A DNA stretch of 40,912 nt from Vulcanimicrobiota bacterium. Lineage in GTDB: Bacteria > Vulcanimicrobiota > Vulcanimicrobiia > Vulcanimicrobiales > Vulcanimicrobiaceae. The translations under genes and the position numbers were made by a program. Shown here one piece after another: positions 17,818 through 26,336 of the stretch (within the stretch, counting starts at the first letter, position 1; each line of letters starts with the position of its first letter). The stretch lies in the NCBI GenBank assembly GCA_003164495.1, contig PLTN01000182.1:1-40912 (forward strand), in the 5' to 3' direction. Under the pieces are notes generated by a model. That model was given only the letters and a program-made list of their open reading frames with translations. It ran no database searches and was not told where the DNA came from.

Positions 17818-19211
17818 ACGGCACCCCGGTGGAATATGCCGGCGCCCGCAGCGTTGCGGGTCCATTGCTCGTCGTCTCGGGCGTCGGCGGAGCAGCCGGT
17901 TGGGACGAACTTGCCGTCGTCCGGCTGCCGTCGGGCGAGCTGCGTCGCGGCCTCGTGCTGGAAGTGCACCGCGATCTCGCCGTCGTTCAAGTGCTCGGTG
18001 GAACGAGCGGGATCGATCCCGCCCAAGTCCACGTTGCCTTCGAGGGCACGCCGCTCGAGATCCCGGTCGGTGACGGTTGGCTCGGCCGCGTGTGGAATGG
18101 GATGGGCGAACCGCTCGACGGCGGCCCACCCATGCTGGGCGCAACGACGCGCCCGGTCGCCGGTGCGCCGATCAATCCGGTTGCGCGCGACGTTCCGCGC
18201 GATCCGATCGTCACCGGCATCTCGGCCATCGATGCATTGATGACGCTCGTGCGCGGACAGAAGCTTCCGGTGTTCTCATCGGCCGGACTGCCGCATTTGG
18301 AATTAGCCGCGCAGCTCGCGGCCCAAGCGAACGCGGCGGGCGAGCCGTTCAAGGTCATCGTTGCAACGATGGGCCTCACGCACGCCGATGCCGCGACGTT
18401 GCGCGACGCGCTCGAATCGCGCGCGGCGGCCGGCGATCTCGCCCTCTTTCTCGATACGGCCGACGATCCGGTGGTCCAGCGGATTCTCACCCCGCGCGTC
18501 GCGCTTACCGTGGCCGAGTATCTGGCGTTCGAGCGCGATCAACACGTGCTCGTCATCCTGGCCGACATGACGAGCTACTGCGAAGCGCTGCGCGAGGTGT
18601 CCGCGGCGCGCGGCGAAACGCCGGGCCGCCGCGCGTATCCGGGCTATCTCTATAGCGACCTGGCGTCGATCTACGAACGCTGCGGCCGTATTCGCGGCCG
18701 CAAAGGTTCGCTCACGCTCGTTCCGGTGTTGACGATGCCGGCCGGCGACATCACGCACCCGATCCCCGATCTCACCGGCTACATCACCGAGGGCCAAATC
18801 GTGCTGACGCCGGAACTCGCGGGCGCCGGTGTGTACCCGCCGATCGACGTGCTCGCCTCGCTCTCGCGATTGATGCGCAAGGGTACCGGAGCCGGGCGCA
18901 CGCGAGCCGACCACCCGGCTGCCGCCGCGCAATTGCTCGCAGCGCTCGCGCGCGCACGCGAAGCACGGGATCTCGCCGATCTGGTCGGTGCCGCGGCGCT
19001 GACGGAAACCGATCGCAGTTACCTCGCCTGCGCGAGCGCCTTCACGGCGCAACTCGTCGCCCAGCGTGTCGACGAATCGCGCACGCTCGACGACACGCTG
19101 GCGCGCATGTGGTGCGTGCTCTCCGAGCTGCCGCGCCGCGAGCTCACGCTGCTGCCGGCCGCCGACATCGATGCGCACTATGCCGGCGGTGAGGCCGGCG
19201 AGCATGCCTGA
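17814..19211 (+). CDS. V-type ATPase regulatory subunit B
   Basis: 465 residues from GTG 17814, which overlaps the A stop (GTGA); the open frame runs further upstream inside A but the protein homology begins here. Motifs: EVHRDLAVVQVLGGTSGID, the FEGTPLEIPVG strand, GRVWNGMGEPLDGGP, TGISAIDALMTLVRGQKLPV, FSSAGLPHLELAAQLAAQA, AYPGYLYSDLASIYERCGR and TMPAGDITHPIPDLTGYITE. As expected for the non-catalytic subunit, the P-loop is replaced by SSAGLPH. Fully consistent with a bacterial V-type B subunit. Confidence 0.96.
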   Translation: MNGTPVEYAGARSVAGPLLVVSGVGGAAGWDELAVVRLPSGELRRGLVLEVHRDLAVVQVLGGTSGIDPAQVHVAFEGTPLEIPVGDGWLGRVWNGMGEPLDGGPPMLGATTRPVAGAPINPVARDVPRDPIVTGISAIDALMTLVRGQKLPVFSSAGLPHLELAAQLAAQANAAGEPFKVIVATMGLTHADAATLRDALESRAAAGDLALFLDTADDPVVQRILTPRVALTVAEYLAFERDQHVLVILADMTSYCEALREVSAARGETPGRRAYPGYLYSDLASIYERCGRIRGRKGSLTLVPVLTMPAGDITHPIPDLTGYITEGQIVLTPELAGAGVYPPIDVLASLSRLMRKGTGAGRTRADHPAAAAQLLAALARAREARDLADLVGAAALTETDRSYLACASAFTAQLVAQRVDESRTLDDTLARMWCVLSELPRRELTLLPAADIDAHYAGGEAGEHA

Positions 19212-19821
19212 ACGACTTCCCGCCGGTCGAGCCGGACGCTTGTGGCTACTCGATCGCATCGACGCCGCGCAGCGCGGGCGTGACCTTCTCGACCGGAAAC
19301 GGCAGCTGCTGCGCCGCCAATTCGATCAACTTGCGCTGCTCGCCGAGGAGCGGCGGCAGACGTTGACCGCCGCGTGCGTCGAGGCGGAAATCTGGGGACT
19401 GCGCGCCGCGCTGCTCGGCGGCTCGGCTGAGACGGCGCTGGTCGCCGGCGCGGTGGCTGGGCAAGCCAGGGTAACCGTGACCTGGCGCAATACGATGGGC
19501 GCGCAGCACCCGGATGAAGCCCGTTGCGAGCTTGCGGAACTCGCGCCGCGGGAGCTGGCCGCGGCCAACGCGGCGCTCGGGCCCGCTGCTGCGGCATATC
19601 GTCGCGCGCTCGCGCTGGCGGTCGAAGTCGCGGTCGCGGAAACGGCCCGGCAGAAGATCGGGGACGAACTGCAAGCGACGCAGCGCCGCCTGCGCGGGAT
19701 CGAGCGCCACCGCGTTCCGGCGCTGCAAGACGCCCTGCGAACGCTCGAGCTCCAGCTCGAAGAGCTCGAACGGGAGGAGCGTGTCGTAACCCGTTGGGCG
19801 CGCTCGCGGATGGCGCGTTGA
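19204..19821 (+). CDS. V-type ATPase subunit D
   Basis: 205 residues from ATG 19204, overlapping B by 8 bp. It begins with RLPAGRAGRLWLLDRIDAAQ and RGRDLLDRKRQLLRRQFDQL, the standard long helix of the rotor shaft ('P.t...l..lk..l..a..g..LLk.KrdaL'), and ends with LRGIERHRVPALQDALRTLE, matching 'rRvNaLE.v.iP.l...ik.i'. A bent helical hairpin with F forms the central stalk. The stop shares one base with the next ATG (TGATG), so translation may re-initiate into the stress-protein gene. Confidence 0.9.
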   Translation: MPERLPAGRAGRLWLLDRIDAAQRGRDLLDRKRQLLRRQFDQLALLAEERRQTLTAACVEAEIWGLRAALLGGSAETALVAGAVAGQARVTVTWRNTMGAQHPDEARCELAELAPRELAAANAALGPAAAAYRRALALAVEVAVAETARQKIGDELQATQRRLRGIERHRVPALQDALRTLELQLEELEREERVVTRWARSRMAR

Positions 19822-20249
19822 TGGAACGGGTGTTGTTCGCGGTGGACGACTCGGTTGAAAGCTTGGCCGCAGCGCGCTACGGTGCGCGCCTCGCGGCGGG
19901 TTGGAACGCGGCCGTGCGCATCCTGACCGCGGTTCCGGAGTCGCCGCCGGAGACCAACGCAGTTCGAGGGACGGGCGCGGAACGGCTCGTCGAGCACGTC
20001 GTTCGTGAGGTGCGCGCCGCCGGAGTTGCCGTAGAGAAGAGCGACGCGGTGGTGCGCCCGGGCGAGGCGTTCCGATGTATCCTGGAGGAAGCACGTGCGT
20101 GGCGTGCGGACCTGATCGTCATGGCGGTTTCGCATCGAACCGGGCTGCGCTCGCCGTACGTCGGCAGCCAAACCGAGCACGTGCTGGAGTTCAGCACGTG
20201 TCCCATCCTCGTTGTCCCGGGCCCGGCTTCCTCACCGGTGGACTCGTAG
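19821..20249 (+). CDS. Universal stress protein (UspA family)
   Basis: 142 residues from ATG 19821. ERVLFAVDDSVESLAAARYG is the N-terminal strand and helix with the family's conserved Asp, ADLIVMAVSHRTGLRSPYVG is the 'aDLiVmGs.g..g.....lGS' ATP-binding region, and VLEFSTCPILVVPG is the closing strand. The usual G-x2-G-x9-G-S/T loop reads SHRTGLRSPYVGSQT, so only part of the ATP signature is kept. Coupled to V-ATPase subunit D by TGATG, which suggests joint expression under energy stress. Confidence 0.9.
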   Translation: MERVLFAVDDSVESLAAARYGARLAAGWNAAVRILTAVPESPPETNAVRGTGAERLVEHVVREVRAAGVAVEKSDAVVRPGEAFRCILEEARAWRADLIVMAVSHRTGLRSPYVGSQTEHVLEFSTCPILVVPGPASSPVDS

Positions 20250-20375
20250 CTGACGCCGGCCCGTGGGGTCGTCGAGCTAGGTGCCGCGTCGGCGAACACG
20301 GAACAACGATGCACTACTGTGTACGATCAATCAGGGCGGGTCTTCTGAGGATCCGGCGCTCGGAGAAGGCACCCC

Positions 20376-22487
20376 ATGGACAAAACGCTGCACGATATAC
20401 GTAACGACTTAGCCGTTGCGATTGGGAGCGTTTATGCCTTCATCGACGGCAAGCTCGAGCCCAACGACGCAAACCTGCAGACGGTCCTCGAGTCGCTCCA
20501 AGATGCTGATGCGGCATTGACGACATCGCGGGTTCCTCCCAGCGTCGCGAAAGATTCCAGCAAGGAAGACTTTCTCATCGCGATCATCGACGGCTCGCCG
20601 TATGCCAAGGTTCTCGTCAACCAACGCGGCCGCATCACGCTCGTGAACGCGCAGACGGAGAAGCTCTTCGGCTACACGCGTGAAGAACTGCTCGGCCAAT
20701 CGATCGAGATGCTGGTTCCGGCGCGCTTTCGCCCCGGTCATCCGGCGCTGCGCGATTCGTTCACCGAAGCACCGGTCGCACGATCGATGGGCGCGGGACG
20801 CGATCTTTACGGCCGGTGCAAAGACGGCAGCGAGGTGCCGATCGAGATCGGCCTCAATCCGATCGTGACCGACCTCGAGACGTTCACGCTCGCAGCGATC
20901 ACGGACATCACCGAGCGCAAACACGCTGAAGATCTGCGCCTCATCCATGCCGGCATGCAGCAACACGCGACCGAACTCGAAGCACTCAATCAGGAGTTGG
21001 CCGACGCTTCGCGTTTTAAGACACAGTTCGTTTCGACGATGAGCCACGAGTTGCGCACGCCGCTCACCGCGATCATCGGCGCTGCGGAATTGCTGACGCG
21101 ATCGAAGCTCGACGAGCGCGCGCGGATCAGCGCGCAGACGATTGCCGAAGCGGCGGAAGCGCTCTTCGCGCTGATCAACAGCGTGCTCGATTTCTCGAAA
21201 ATCGAGGCCGGCAAGATGGAGCTGCAAAGCAGCAAGTTCGAGATGCAGGCGGCGCTCGAAGGCGCGGCCGACGTGGTCGCCGAGCTGGCTCGTTCGAAAG
21301 GGCTCGCGCTCCACACGTACGTCGATCCGGCGATTCCTCCGCTGTACGGCGACGCCGACCGGTTACGTCAGATCATCATGAACCTGCTCGGCAACGCCGT
21401 GAAGTTCACCGAGTACGGCCACGTCGTGGCGCGCGTGATTCCGAAGGAAGTCCTCGACGGCGACATCGTCTTGCGTTTCGACGTGAAAGACACCGGTATC
21501 GGGATCCCGGAAAACGTCGTGACGCAACTCTTCCAGCCGTTCGCTCAGGCCGACGGCTCGACGTCGCGCAAGTTCGGGGGCACCGGCCTCGGGCTCTCGA
21601 TCTCCAAGAGTCTGGTCGAATTGATGGGCGGCGAAATCGGGGTCACGAGCGAGTCGGGGTCGGGTTCGACGTTCTGGTTCACAGCGCGCTTTAAACGGGC
21701 CGCGGAGACCGAGAAACGCACCCTCGACGGCATCGGCGCCGTGATCCTTTCCGGTGATGACACGTTCGCCGAAATCGTCGAGCGCTACTTGACGGCTTGG
21801 TCGATGGAAAGCCGTCGTGCGGAAAAGCGGGAGGACGTCGTCGCGGCGCTCCGCGCCGATTCAGCGCGCACCTGGGTCGTCATCGTCGACCTCGACAGCA
21901 TGGTTGGGGTCGACGTCGGAGCGACGATCGAGGTCTTGAGTGCGATCATGCCGGAGCGGATCATTTTCATCGGTAAAGACCGGGCGCTGCGCAAACCGCT
22001 GCGCCAATCGCAGCTCTTGGACTCGATCGTGCAAGCCGTCTTGCCGGCGCATCCGGCACCGGCCGCACCGGATACGACGGCAACGGTCGACGTGACCGCG
22101 GTACACGGTACAGGCGTACTCGTGGCCGAGGACAACGAACGCCTGCAGCGATTGCTCAAACTGCAGTTCGACGATCTCGGCGTACCGGTGACTTTCGTTT
22201 CGGACGGACTTCAAGCGGTCGAGGCCGCAGGCCGCGAGCGCTATGCCATGATCTTCATGGATTGCCAGATGCCCAACATGGACGGCTTGGACGCTGCACG
22301 AGCGATTCGCGAAGCGGAAAAGCGTTCGGGTCGGTCTCGTGTTCCCATCACCGCGATGACAGCCAACGCGTTCGCCGAAGATCGCGTTGCATGTCTCGAG
22401 GCCGGGATGGACGATTACCTTCCGAAACCGGTCAAACTTGCCGACCTGCGCGGCATGCTCGAACGCTGGGTACCGGCGGTATTTTGA
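20376..22487 (+). CDS. Hybrid sensor histidine kinase (PAS, HisKA, HATPase, two receivers)
   Basis: 703 residues, with no membrane helix, so probably a cytoplasmic sensor. An N-terminal helical pair begins [20 protein letters not shown] (about 6-25), resembling a worn dimerisation helix. A PAS domain follows (about 68-185, [20 protein letters not shown]). The H-box [16 protein letters not shown] contains the phospho-His near residue 224. HATPase motifs are [21 protein letters not shown] and [12 protein letters not shown] receiver-like segment (about 450-560) ends [10 protein letters not shown] but lacks most acidic residues. A complete receiver ends the protein ([18 protein letters not shown] with D629; LPKPV). 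No tandem-repeat promoter is in front; upstream 126 nt have no recognised signal. Confidence 0.93.
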   Translation: MDKTLHDIRNDLAVAIGSVYAFIDGKLEPNDANLQTVLESLQDADAALTTSRVPPSVAKDSSKEDFLIAIIDGSPYAKVLVNQRGRITLVNAQTEKLFGYTREELLGQSIEMLVPARFRPGHPALRDSFTEAPVARSMGAGRDLYGRCKDGSEVPIEIGLNPIVTDLETFTLAAITDITERKHAEDLRLIHAGMQQHATELEALNQELADASRFKTQFVSTMSHELRTPLTAIIGAAELLTRSKLDERARISAQTIAEAAEALFALINSVLDFSKIEAGKMELQSSKFEMQAALEGAADVVAELARSKGLALHTYVDPAIPPLYGDADRLRQIIMNLLGNAVKFTEYGHVVARVIPKEVLDGDIVLRFDVKDTGIGIPENVVTQLFQPFAQADGSTSRKFGGTGLGLSISKSLVELMGGEIGVTSESGSGSTFWFTARFKRAAETEKRTLDGIGAVILSGDDTFAEIVERYLTAWSMESRRAEKREDVVAALRADSARTWVVIVDLDSMVGVDVGATIEVLSAIMPERIIFIGKDRALRKPLRQSQLLDSIVQAVLPAHPAPAAPDTTATVDVTAVHGTGVLVAEDNERLQRLLKLQFDDLGVPVTFVSDGLQAVEAAGRERYAMIFMDCQMPNMDGLDAARAIREAEKRSGRSRVPITAMTANAFAEDRVACLEAGMDDYLPKPVKLADLRGMLERWVPAVF

Positions 22488-23089
22488 CCGGCTCGCCGTA
22501 ACAGGCGTGCTAATCCGGCACCTTCGATCGACCCGGTCAACGCGCCGATGCCCGTAAAGATGCTAACGACCGCGAGCGCACCCTGCCACGGAGCGACGGC
22601 TGACAGCCCCGCCACCACGGAGCCGGCCGCGAGCAACACGGGTAGCGCAACCGCCCACGCGATGCTGCAGACAACGATCCATTGCTGCGGCTGGTCCATA
22701 CGGTCTCGTAACAGCAACGCCTGAAAAGACCCCGATGCTGCTCCGACGGCTGCGCCGAGCGCGACGCCGCCGAAGATCTGCACCAGGAGCGGTTGTTCGA
22801 GGATTGCTGCGGCGAGCGGCGAGATGTCGGCCCCGTACTCGATGCAGCGGCCGATAAGCAGGCCCGCGGCAGTGGCAAGGGTCCAGCGAAGAACGAGTGC
22901 GACACGCAGCCCATGAAGGAGCCAGCCCTGAAGCAGGCCCAGGAGAATGCCTTCGACGAGCGCACAGATTGCTACCAGCGGCCATGTCGTCGCGACCGCG
23001 AGGCATGCGACGACGACGGCGACGCATTCGGTCACGGCGCCGGCTGCGGCCCAGCGGAGCGTAAATGAAACCGTCGAACGCCCGTTCAT
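22415..23089 (-). CDS. Six-segment membrane protein of a local paralogous pair (copy 2)
   Basis: 224 residues. Six to seven hydrophobic segments are recognisable, among them VTECVAVVVACLAVATTWPL, LVAICALVEGILLGLLQGWL and WTLATAAGLLIGRCIEYGAD, followed by a basic C-terminal tail ([18 protein letters not shown]). It is a clear relative of the gene at 8974-9639, with matching E and GR residues. Function not recognised. ATG 23089 lies 6 nt after a TATCCT -10, so it is predicted leaderless. The last 73 bp overlap the 3' end of the convergent hybrid kinase gene. Confidence 0.8.
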   Translation of the reverse strand: MNGRSTVSFTLRWAAAGAVTECVAVVVACLAVATTWPLVAICALVEGILLGLLQGWLLHGLRVALVLRWTLATAAGLLIGRCIEYGADISPLAAAILEQPLLVQIFGGVALGAAVGAASGSFQALLLRDRMDQPQQWIVVCSIAWAVALPVLLAAGSVVAGLSAVAPWQGALAVVSIFTGIGALTGSIEGAGLARLLRRAGQNTAGTQRSSMPRRSASLTGFGR

Positions 23090-23095
23090 GCGCGT

Positions 23096-23128
23096 AGGAT
23101 AAGCGCTGCCTATGAAGTTTGCGCGAAT
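23096..23128 (-). promoter_or_regulatory. Tandem 11-bp repeat promoter (site K)
   Basis: On the minus strand: ATTCGCGCAAA, CTTCATAGGCA, 5 nt, then TATCCT at the 16-nt spacing. It ends 6 nt before ATG 23089 and is 17 bp from the divergent site L. Confidence 0.65.
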
Positions 23129-23145
23129 GCACCGGGACGTTTGAT

Positions 23146-23178
23146 CTTCGCAGGGCCTTCACGCGTTGCTGGGAGCTT
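23146..23178 (+). promoter_or_regulatory. Repeat promoter (site L), -10 box unclear
   Basis: Units CTTCGCAGGGC and CTTCACGCGTT are adjacent and well formed. The hexamer at the usual spacing is GAGCTT, a poor -10; TGATCG a few bases on could serve instead. It precedes the cytochrome gene at 23188. Confidence 0.45.
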
Positions 23179-23187
23179 GATCGTAAA

Positions 23188-23694
23188 ATGAACATCCGCA
23201 CGTACGCCTTGGCTGCCCTCGGAACAGCGGCCGTTCTCCTGGCCACGGTCGATGCGTCCTCGCCGCGCTCCTCGCCGGCGGCGGCAACGATCGCGCGCGG
23301 ACGCGCGCTCGTCGTCTACGGCACGTGCAACGATTGTCACACGGTCGGCTGGCGCAATACGGACGGGGCGGTGCCGGAGTCGCGCTGGTTAACCGGGAGT
23401 TCGGTCGGTTACCGCGGCTGGTGGGGTACGAGTTATCCGACCAACGTGCGGCTCGATTTCCAAGTGATGTCCGTGGACCGCTGGATTCAAGCCGTCCGGA
23501 CCCGCGGGGGGCATCCGCCGATGGTATGGGAAGATCTCCGGCAGCTTCCCGACAGCGACCTGCGCGCGATCTACGCGTTCGTCAAATCGCTCGGACCGGC
23601 CGGTGCGGCGGCTCCTGCCGCGATCGAGCCGTGGCGCGATCCGGAGGTCCCGTTCGTCGACATGCGCGCGCTGCCGTCGCCGCCGGCGCAGTAA
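23188..23694 (+). CDS. Exported mono-haem cytochrome c
   Basis: 168 residues. An N-terminal signal or anchor (about 4-21, RTYALAALGTAAVLLATV) precedes a class I cytochrome c domain: haem-binding CNDCH (C47, C50, H51), a likely axial Met in HPPMVWEDLRQ, and a closing helix DSDLRAIYAFVKSLGPAG. The C-terminal tail is Pro/Ala-rich. The long loop after the haem motif (SRWLTGSSVGYRGWWGTSYP, then FQVMSVDRWIQAVRTRGGH) resembles small cytochromes that accompany dehydrogenases. It transfers electrons at the outer face of the inner membrane; partner unknown. ATG 23188 is the only plausible start. Confidence 0.88.
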   Translation: MNIRTYALAALGTAAVLLATVDASSPRSSPAAATIARGRALVVYGTCNDCHTVGWRNTDGAVPESRWLTGSSVGYRGWWGTSYPTNVRLDFQVMSVDRWIQAVRTRGGHPPMVWEDLRQLPDSDLRAIYAFVKSLGPAGAAAPAAIEPWRDPEVPFVDMRALPSPPAQ

Positions 23695-23701
23695 CTGCTC
23701 C

Positions 23702-23734
23702 CTTCACAAGGTCTTCAAATCACGTCCCTACGAT
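23702..23734 (+). promoter_or_regulatory. Tandem 11-bp repeat promoter (site M)
   Basis: Units CTTCACAAGGT and CTTCAAATCAC, 5 nt, then TACGAT as -10, 16 nt after the start of unit 2. It lies just after the cytochrome stop and drives the gene at 23758, which has GGGGGA as ribosome-binding site. Confidence 0.75.
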
Positions 23735-23757
23735 TGCGCGCAACGGGGGACGCACCC

Positions 23758-24231
23758 ATGATGATCCTTGACGACGGAGCCCGAGACCGGTCAAGAGCAT
23801 CGGAGCATGCGATCGTGCTCCAGCGAAAGCTGCACGTTCCTGCGCGAAAAGCCGCGCGGCTCTTGCCTCTCTTGCAAAAACGCCTGGCAGGGAAGGTATC
23901 CTTGATGGTTTCCGGCTCAGCCGAAGAAGAAACGTCGCTGCCGGTCGAGGTGGTGCTGAGGCCATCGGCCGATTCTTCCGATTGGCGGATTGAGCTGCGG
24001 TGCTCCTCGCCGCTCGATGTTTGGGACTTCTTCGAAGGCGATGTCCGGCTAGACGATGAGCCGCCGCATGCCAGCCGGGCGTTGTTGATCGGACGGTTCG
24101 CGTTCTTGCGCGGCCGTGCGGATAACCGTGAAGCCGGCGCATTACGCGATATTGCCGAACGCAACGTCACTCGCATCTTCGAGCGCATCCTGCAGGAGGT
24201 CGAGTCGGCGAACGTCGTCAAGGCGGGCTAG
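23758..24231 (+). CDS. Unknown cytoplasmic protein, 157 residues
   Basis: No family recognised. From ATG 23758 (MMILDDGARDRSRAS), it has a basic helical stretch (RKLHVPARKAARLLPLLQKR), a strand-rich centre (KVSLMVSGSAEEETSLPVEV; WRIELRCSSPLDVWDFFEGD) and a helical end (ALRDIAERNVTRIFERILQE). No membrane segment or cysteine pattern is apparent. It could bind nucleic acid or another protein, but nothing proves this. Good ribosome-binding site and near-consensus promoter (site M) support it as real. The next promoter (site N) starts 17 nt after its stop. Confidence 0.7.
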   Translation: MMILDDGARDRSRASEHAIVLQRKLHVPARKAARLLPLLQKRLAGKVSLMVSGSAEEETSLPVEVVLRPSADSSDWRIELRCSSPLDVWDFFEGDVRLDDEPPHASRALLIGRFAFLRGRADNREAGALRDIAERNVTRIFERILQEVESANVVKAG

Positions 24232-24248
24232 CTTTCAGTCATTGCTGC

Positions 24249-24281
24249 CTTCATGGTGCCTTCACATCAGGTGGATACGAT
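24249..24281 (+). promoter_or_regulatory. Tandem 11-bp repeat promoter (site N)
   Basis: Units CTTCATGGTGC and CTTCACATCAG, 5 nt, then TACGAT at 16 nt. It serves the phosphoribosyltransferase/esterase pair. Confidence 0.75.
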
Positions 24282-24311
24282 CGACGTGCCAACCTTGTGA
24301 GAGATTCCATC

Positions 24312-25001
24312 ATGATAAACAGCAGCTTAGCGCCTCAACCATCGGTACGGGAAACGTTTCATGACCGGCGCGAGGCGGGGCGTTTGCTCGCCTCGCTGTT
24401 GCAGAAATTTGCCGGGCGCGACGATGTCGTGGTACTCGCTTTGCCGCGCGGCGGAGTTCCCGTCGCGTTCGAAGTCGCGATGGCCATCGGCGTACCCCTC
24501 GACACGTTCACCGTGCGCAAGCTCGGGGTTCCCGGTCACGAGGAGTTCGCGATGGGCGCCATCGGGAGCGGCGGCGCGTATGTTTTGAACGAGGAAACGA
24601 TCGAGGCGTTAGGCATTTCGCACGACGAGATCGTCGAGGTCGCGCAGCGCGAATGCCAGGAACTGGAGCGTCGCGAGCACCTCTATCGCGATCATCGTCA
24701 GTATCCGGCCGTCGAAGGCAAGACCGTCATTCTGGTCGATGACGGACTCGCTACCGGTACGTCCATGCTCGTTGCCGTGAACGCGTTGCAGCGCAAGCGG
24801 CCGGCGAACATCGTCGTCGCGGTACCCGTGGCCTCGATCGAAGCTTGTGCCTTACTGCGCGAGCACGCCGATGAGGTTATCTGCTACCTCACCCCGGTTC
24901 GGTTTGGGGGCGTCGGCAAGTGGTACGACGATTTCTCGCAAGTGGGTGACGACGAAGTACGCCGCCTGCTGAACCAAGCCGCCTCGCGAGCGGCGCGATG
25001 A
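24312..25001 (+). CDS. Phosphoribosyltransferase-family protein
   Basis: 229 residues from ATG 24312 (GAGAG upstream; GTG 24297 is an alternative). It is a type I phosphoribosyltransferase fold: an early loop VVVLALPRGGVPVAFEVAMA, a PRPP-binding motif VILVDDGLATGTSML, and VVAVPVASIEACALLREHAD with CYLTPVRFGGVGKWYDDFSQ. This is the family often found next to, or fused to, erythromycin-esterase-like domains, as in the mycobacterial DosR-regulon protein Rv2030c (from memory). The natural substrate is unknown. It overlaps the esterase gene by 4 bp. Confidence 0.88.
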   Translation: MINSSLAPQPSVRETFHDRREAGRLLASLLQKFAGRDDVVVLALPRGGVPVAFEVAMAIGVPLDTFTVRKLGVPGHEEFAMGAIGSGGAYVLNEETIEALGISHDEIVEVAQRECQELERREHLYRDHRQYPAVEGKTVILVDDGLATGTSMLVAVNALQRKRPANIVVAVPVASIEACALLREHADEVICYLTPVRFGGVGKWYDDFSQVGDDEVRRLLNQAASRAAR

Positions 25002-26329
25002 GTACCGTCGCGGTTGCCTCCCTTCGCGACTGCGCCGCGGCCGACGCGCTTGCCCATGCCGAAGATCCATATGCGGCGATCATCGAGCGCGTCGGCAACG
25101 CATCGGTCGTCCTGATCGGCGAGGCCTCGCACGGAACGCACGAGTTCTATCAGGAGCGCGCCGAAATCACGCGCCGCCTGATCGAGCAAAAGGGCTTCGC
25201 GGCCGTTGCGGTCGAGGCCGACTGGCCGGATGCGTTGCGCGTCAACCGCTACGTCACCGGCACCGGCACCGATGCTGATGCTGCCGAAGCGTTGGCCGGC
25301 TTCAAGCGGTTCCCGACCTGGATGTGGCGGAATGCCGATGTCCTCGATTTCGTCGGCTGGCTACGTGAGTTCAACGATTCGCGCCCGCATCGGCGGCACG
25401 TGGGGTTTTACGGTCTCGACCTCTACAGTCTCCAGGCCTCGATCGAGGAAGTCGTCCGTTACCTCGAGCGCGTGGATCCCGCCGCGGCCGCTCGCGCTCG
25501 GCAGCACTACAGCTGCTTCGATAGCGTTACCGACCCGACCCAATACGGTCATGGCGTCGCGCTCGGTATGACGGCCTCGTGTCGCGATGATGTCGTGCAG
25601 ACCCTACTCGAGCTGCGGCGGCGTTCGCAGGCCTATTTGCATCTCGACGGCGTCGTGGCCGCAGACGAGTATTTCTACGCCGAGCAAAACGCTCGCGTCG
25701 CGAGGGCTGCTGAAGAATACTATCGCACGATGATCGACCGGCATGTCTCATCCTGGAATTTGCGGGATGGGCATATGTTCGAAACGCTGGAAGCGCTCGA
25801 GACGCACCTGGGACGCCATCGCGAGACGAAAAAGATCGTCGTGTGGGCCCACAACTCCCACGTCGGCAACGCGGCCGCGACCGAACTGTCGGCCACCGGA
25901 GAGTTCAACATCGGCGAGCTCAGCCGTCACCGGTACGGAACGCAGGCCGCACTGATCGGCTTCACCACATATCGCGGAACGGTGAGCGCAGCCTCCGACT
26001 GGGGGGCTCCGGTGGAGCGGAAGACGGTTCGCCCCGGAATCGCGGGCAGCTACGAGGAGCTCTTCCATCGTACCGGCGTCCCGCGCTTCAGCCTGATGCT
26101 CGACGATCCCGCCGTTCGGGCCGCGTGTGAGGGTCCACTGCTCGAGCGTGCGATCGGGGTCGTCTACCGCCCGCAAACGGAGCGGCAGAGCCACTACTTC
26201 ACATCGAGGCTCCCGCGTCAGTTCGACATCGTCATCCACATCGATCACACCCGTGCGGTGGAACCGCTCGAACGCACCGCAGCGTGGGAAAAGGGCGAAG
26301 TCGCCGAGACGTTTCCGACCGGTCTTTAG
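24998..26329 (+). CDS. Erythromycin esterase-family protein
   Basis: 443 residues, translationally coupled (ATGA) to the phosphoribosyltransferase. Key residues of the family are present: IGEASHGTHEFY with E42, H45 and H48, the VAVEADWPDALRVNRYVTGT strand, DLYSLQASIEEVVRYLERVD and VWAHNSHVGNAAAT with the second conserved His. Family members of known function open the lactone of macrolides, but most environmental members are of unknown function. The operon partner and promoter argue for a stress role and not simply drug resistance. It ends 7 nt before the convergent molybdenum hydroxylase operon. Confidence 0.9.
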   Translation: MSTVAVASLRDCAAADALAHAEDPYAAIIERVGNASVVLIGEASHGTHEFYQERAEITRRLIEQKGFAAVAVEADWPDALRVNRYVTGTGTDADAAEALAGFKRFPTWMWRNADVLDFVGWLREFNDSRPHRRHVGFYGLDLYSLQASIEEVVRYLERVDPAAAARARQHYSCFDSVTDPTQYGHGVALGMTASCRDDVVQTLLELRRRSQAYLHLDGVVAADEYFYAEQNARVARAAEEYYRTMIDRHVSSWNLRDGHMFETLEALETHLGRHRETKKIVVWAHNSHVGNAAATELSATGEFNIGELSRHRYGTQAALIGFTTYRGTVSAASDWGAPVERKTVRPGIAGSYEELFHRTGVPRFSLMLDDPAVRAACEGPLLERAIGVVYRPQTERQSHYFTSRLPRQFDIVIHIDHTRAVEPLERTAAWEKGEVAETFPTGL

Positions 26330-26336
26330 CGCGGGG

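Noticed and set aside
20250-20375. A tandem-repeat promoter for the hybrid kinase.
   Set aside because: TACGAT is present near 20322, but no CTTCAC-like unit lies at the required distances, and no good -35 box was seen either.
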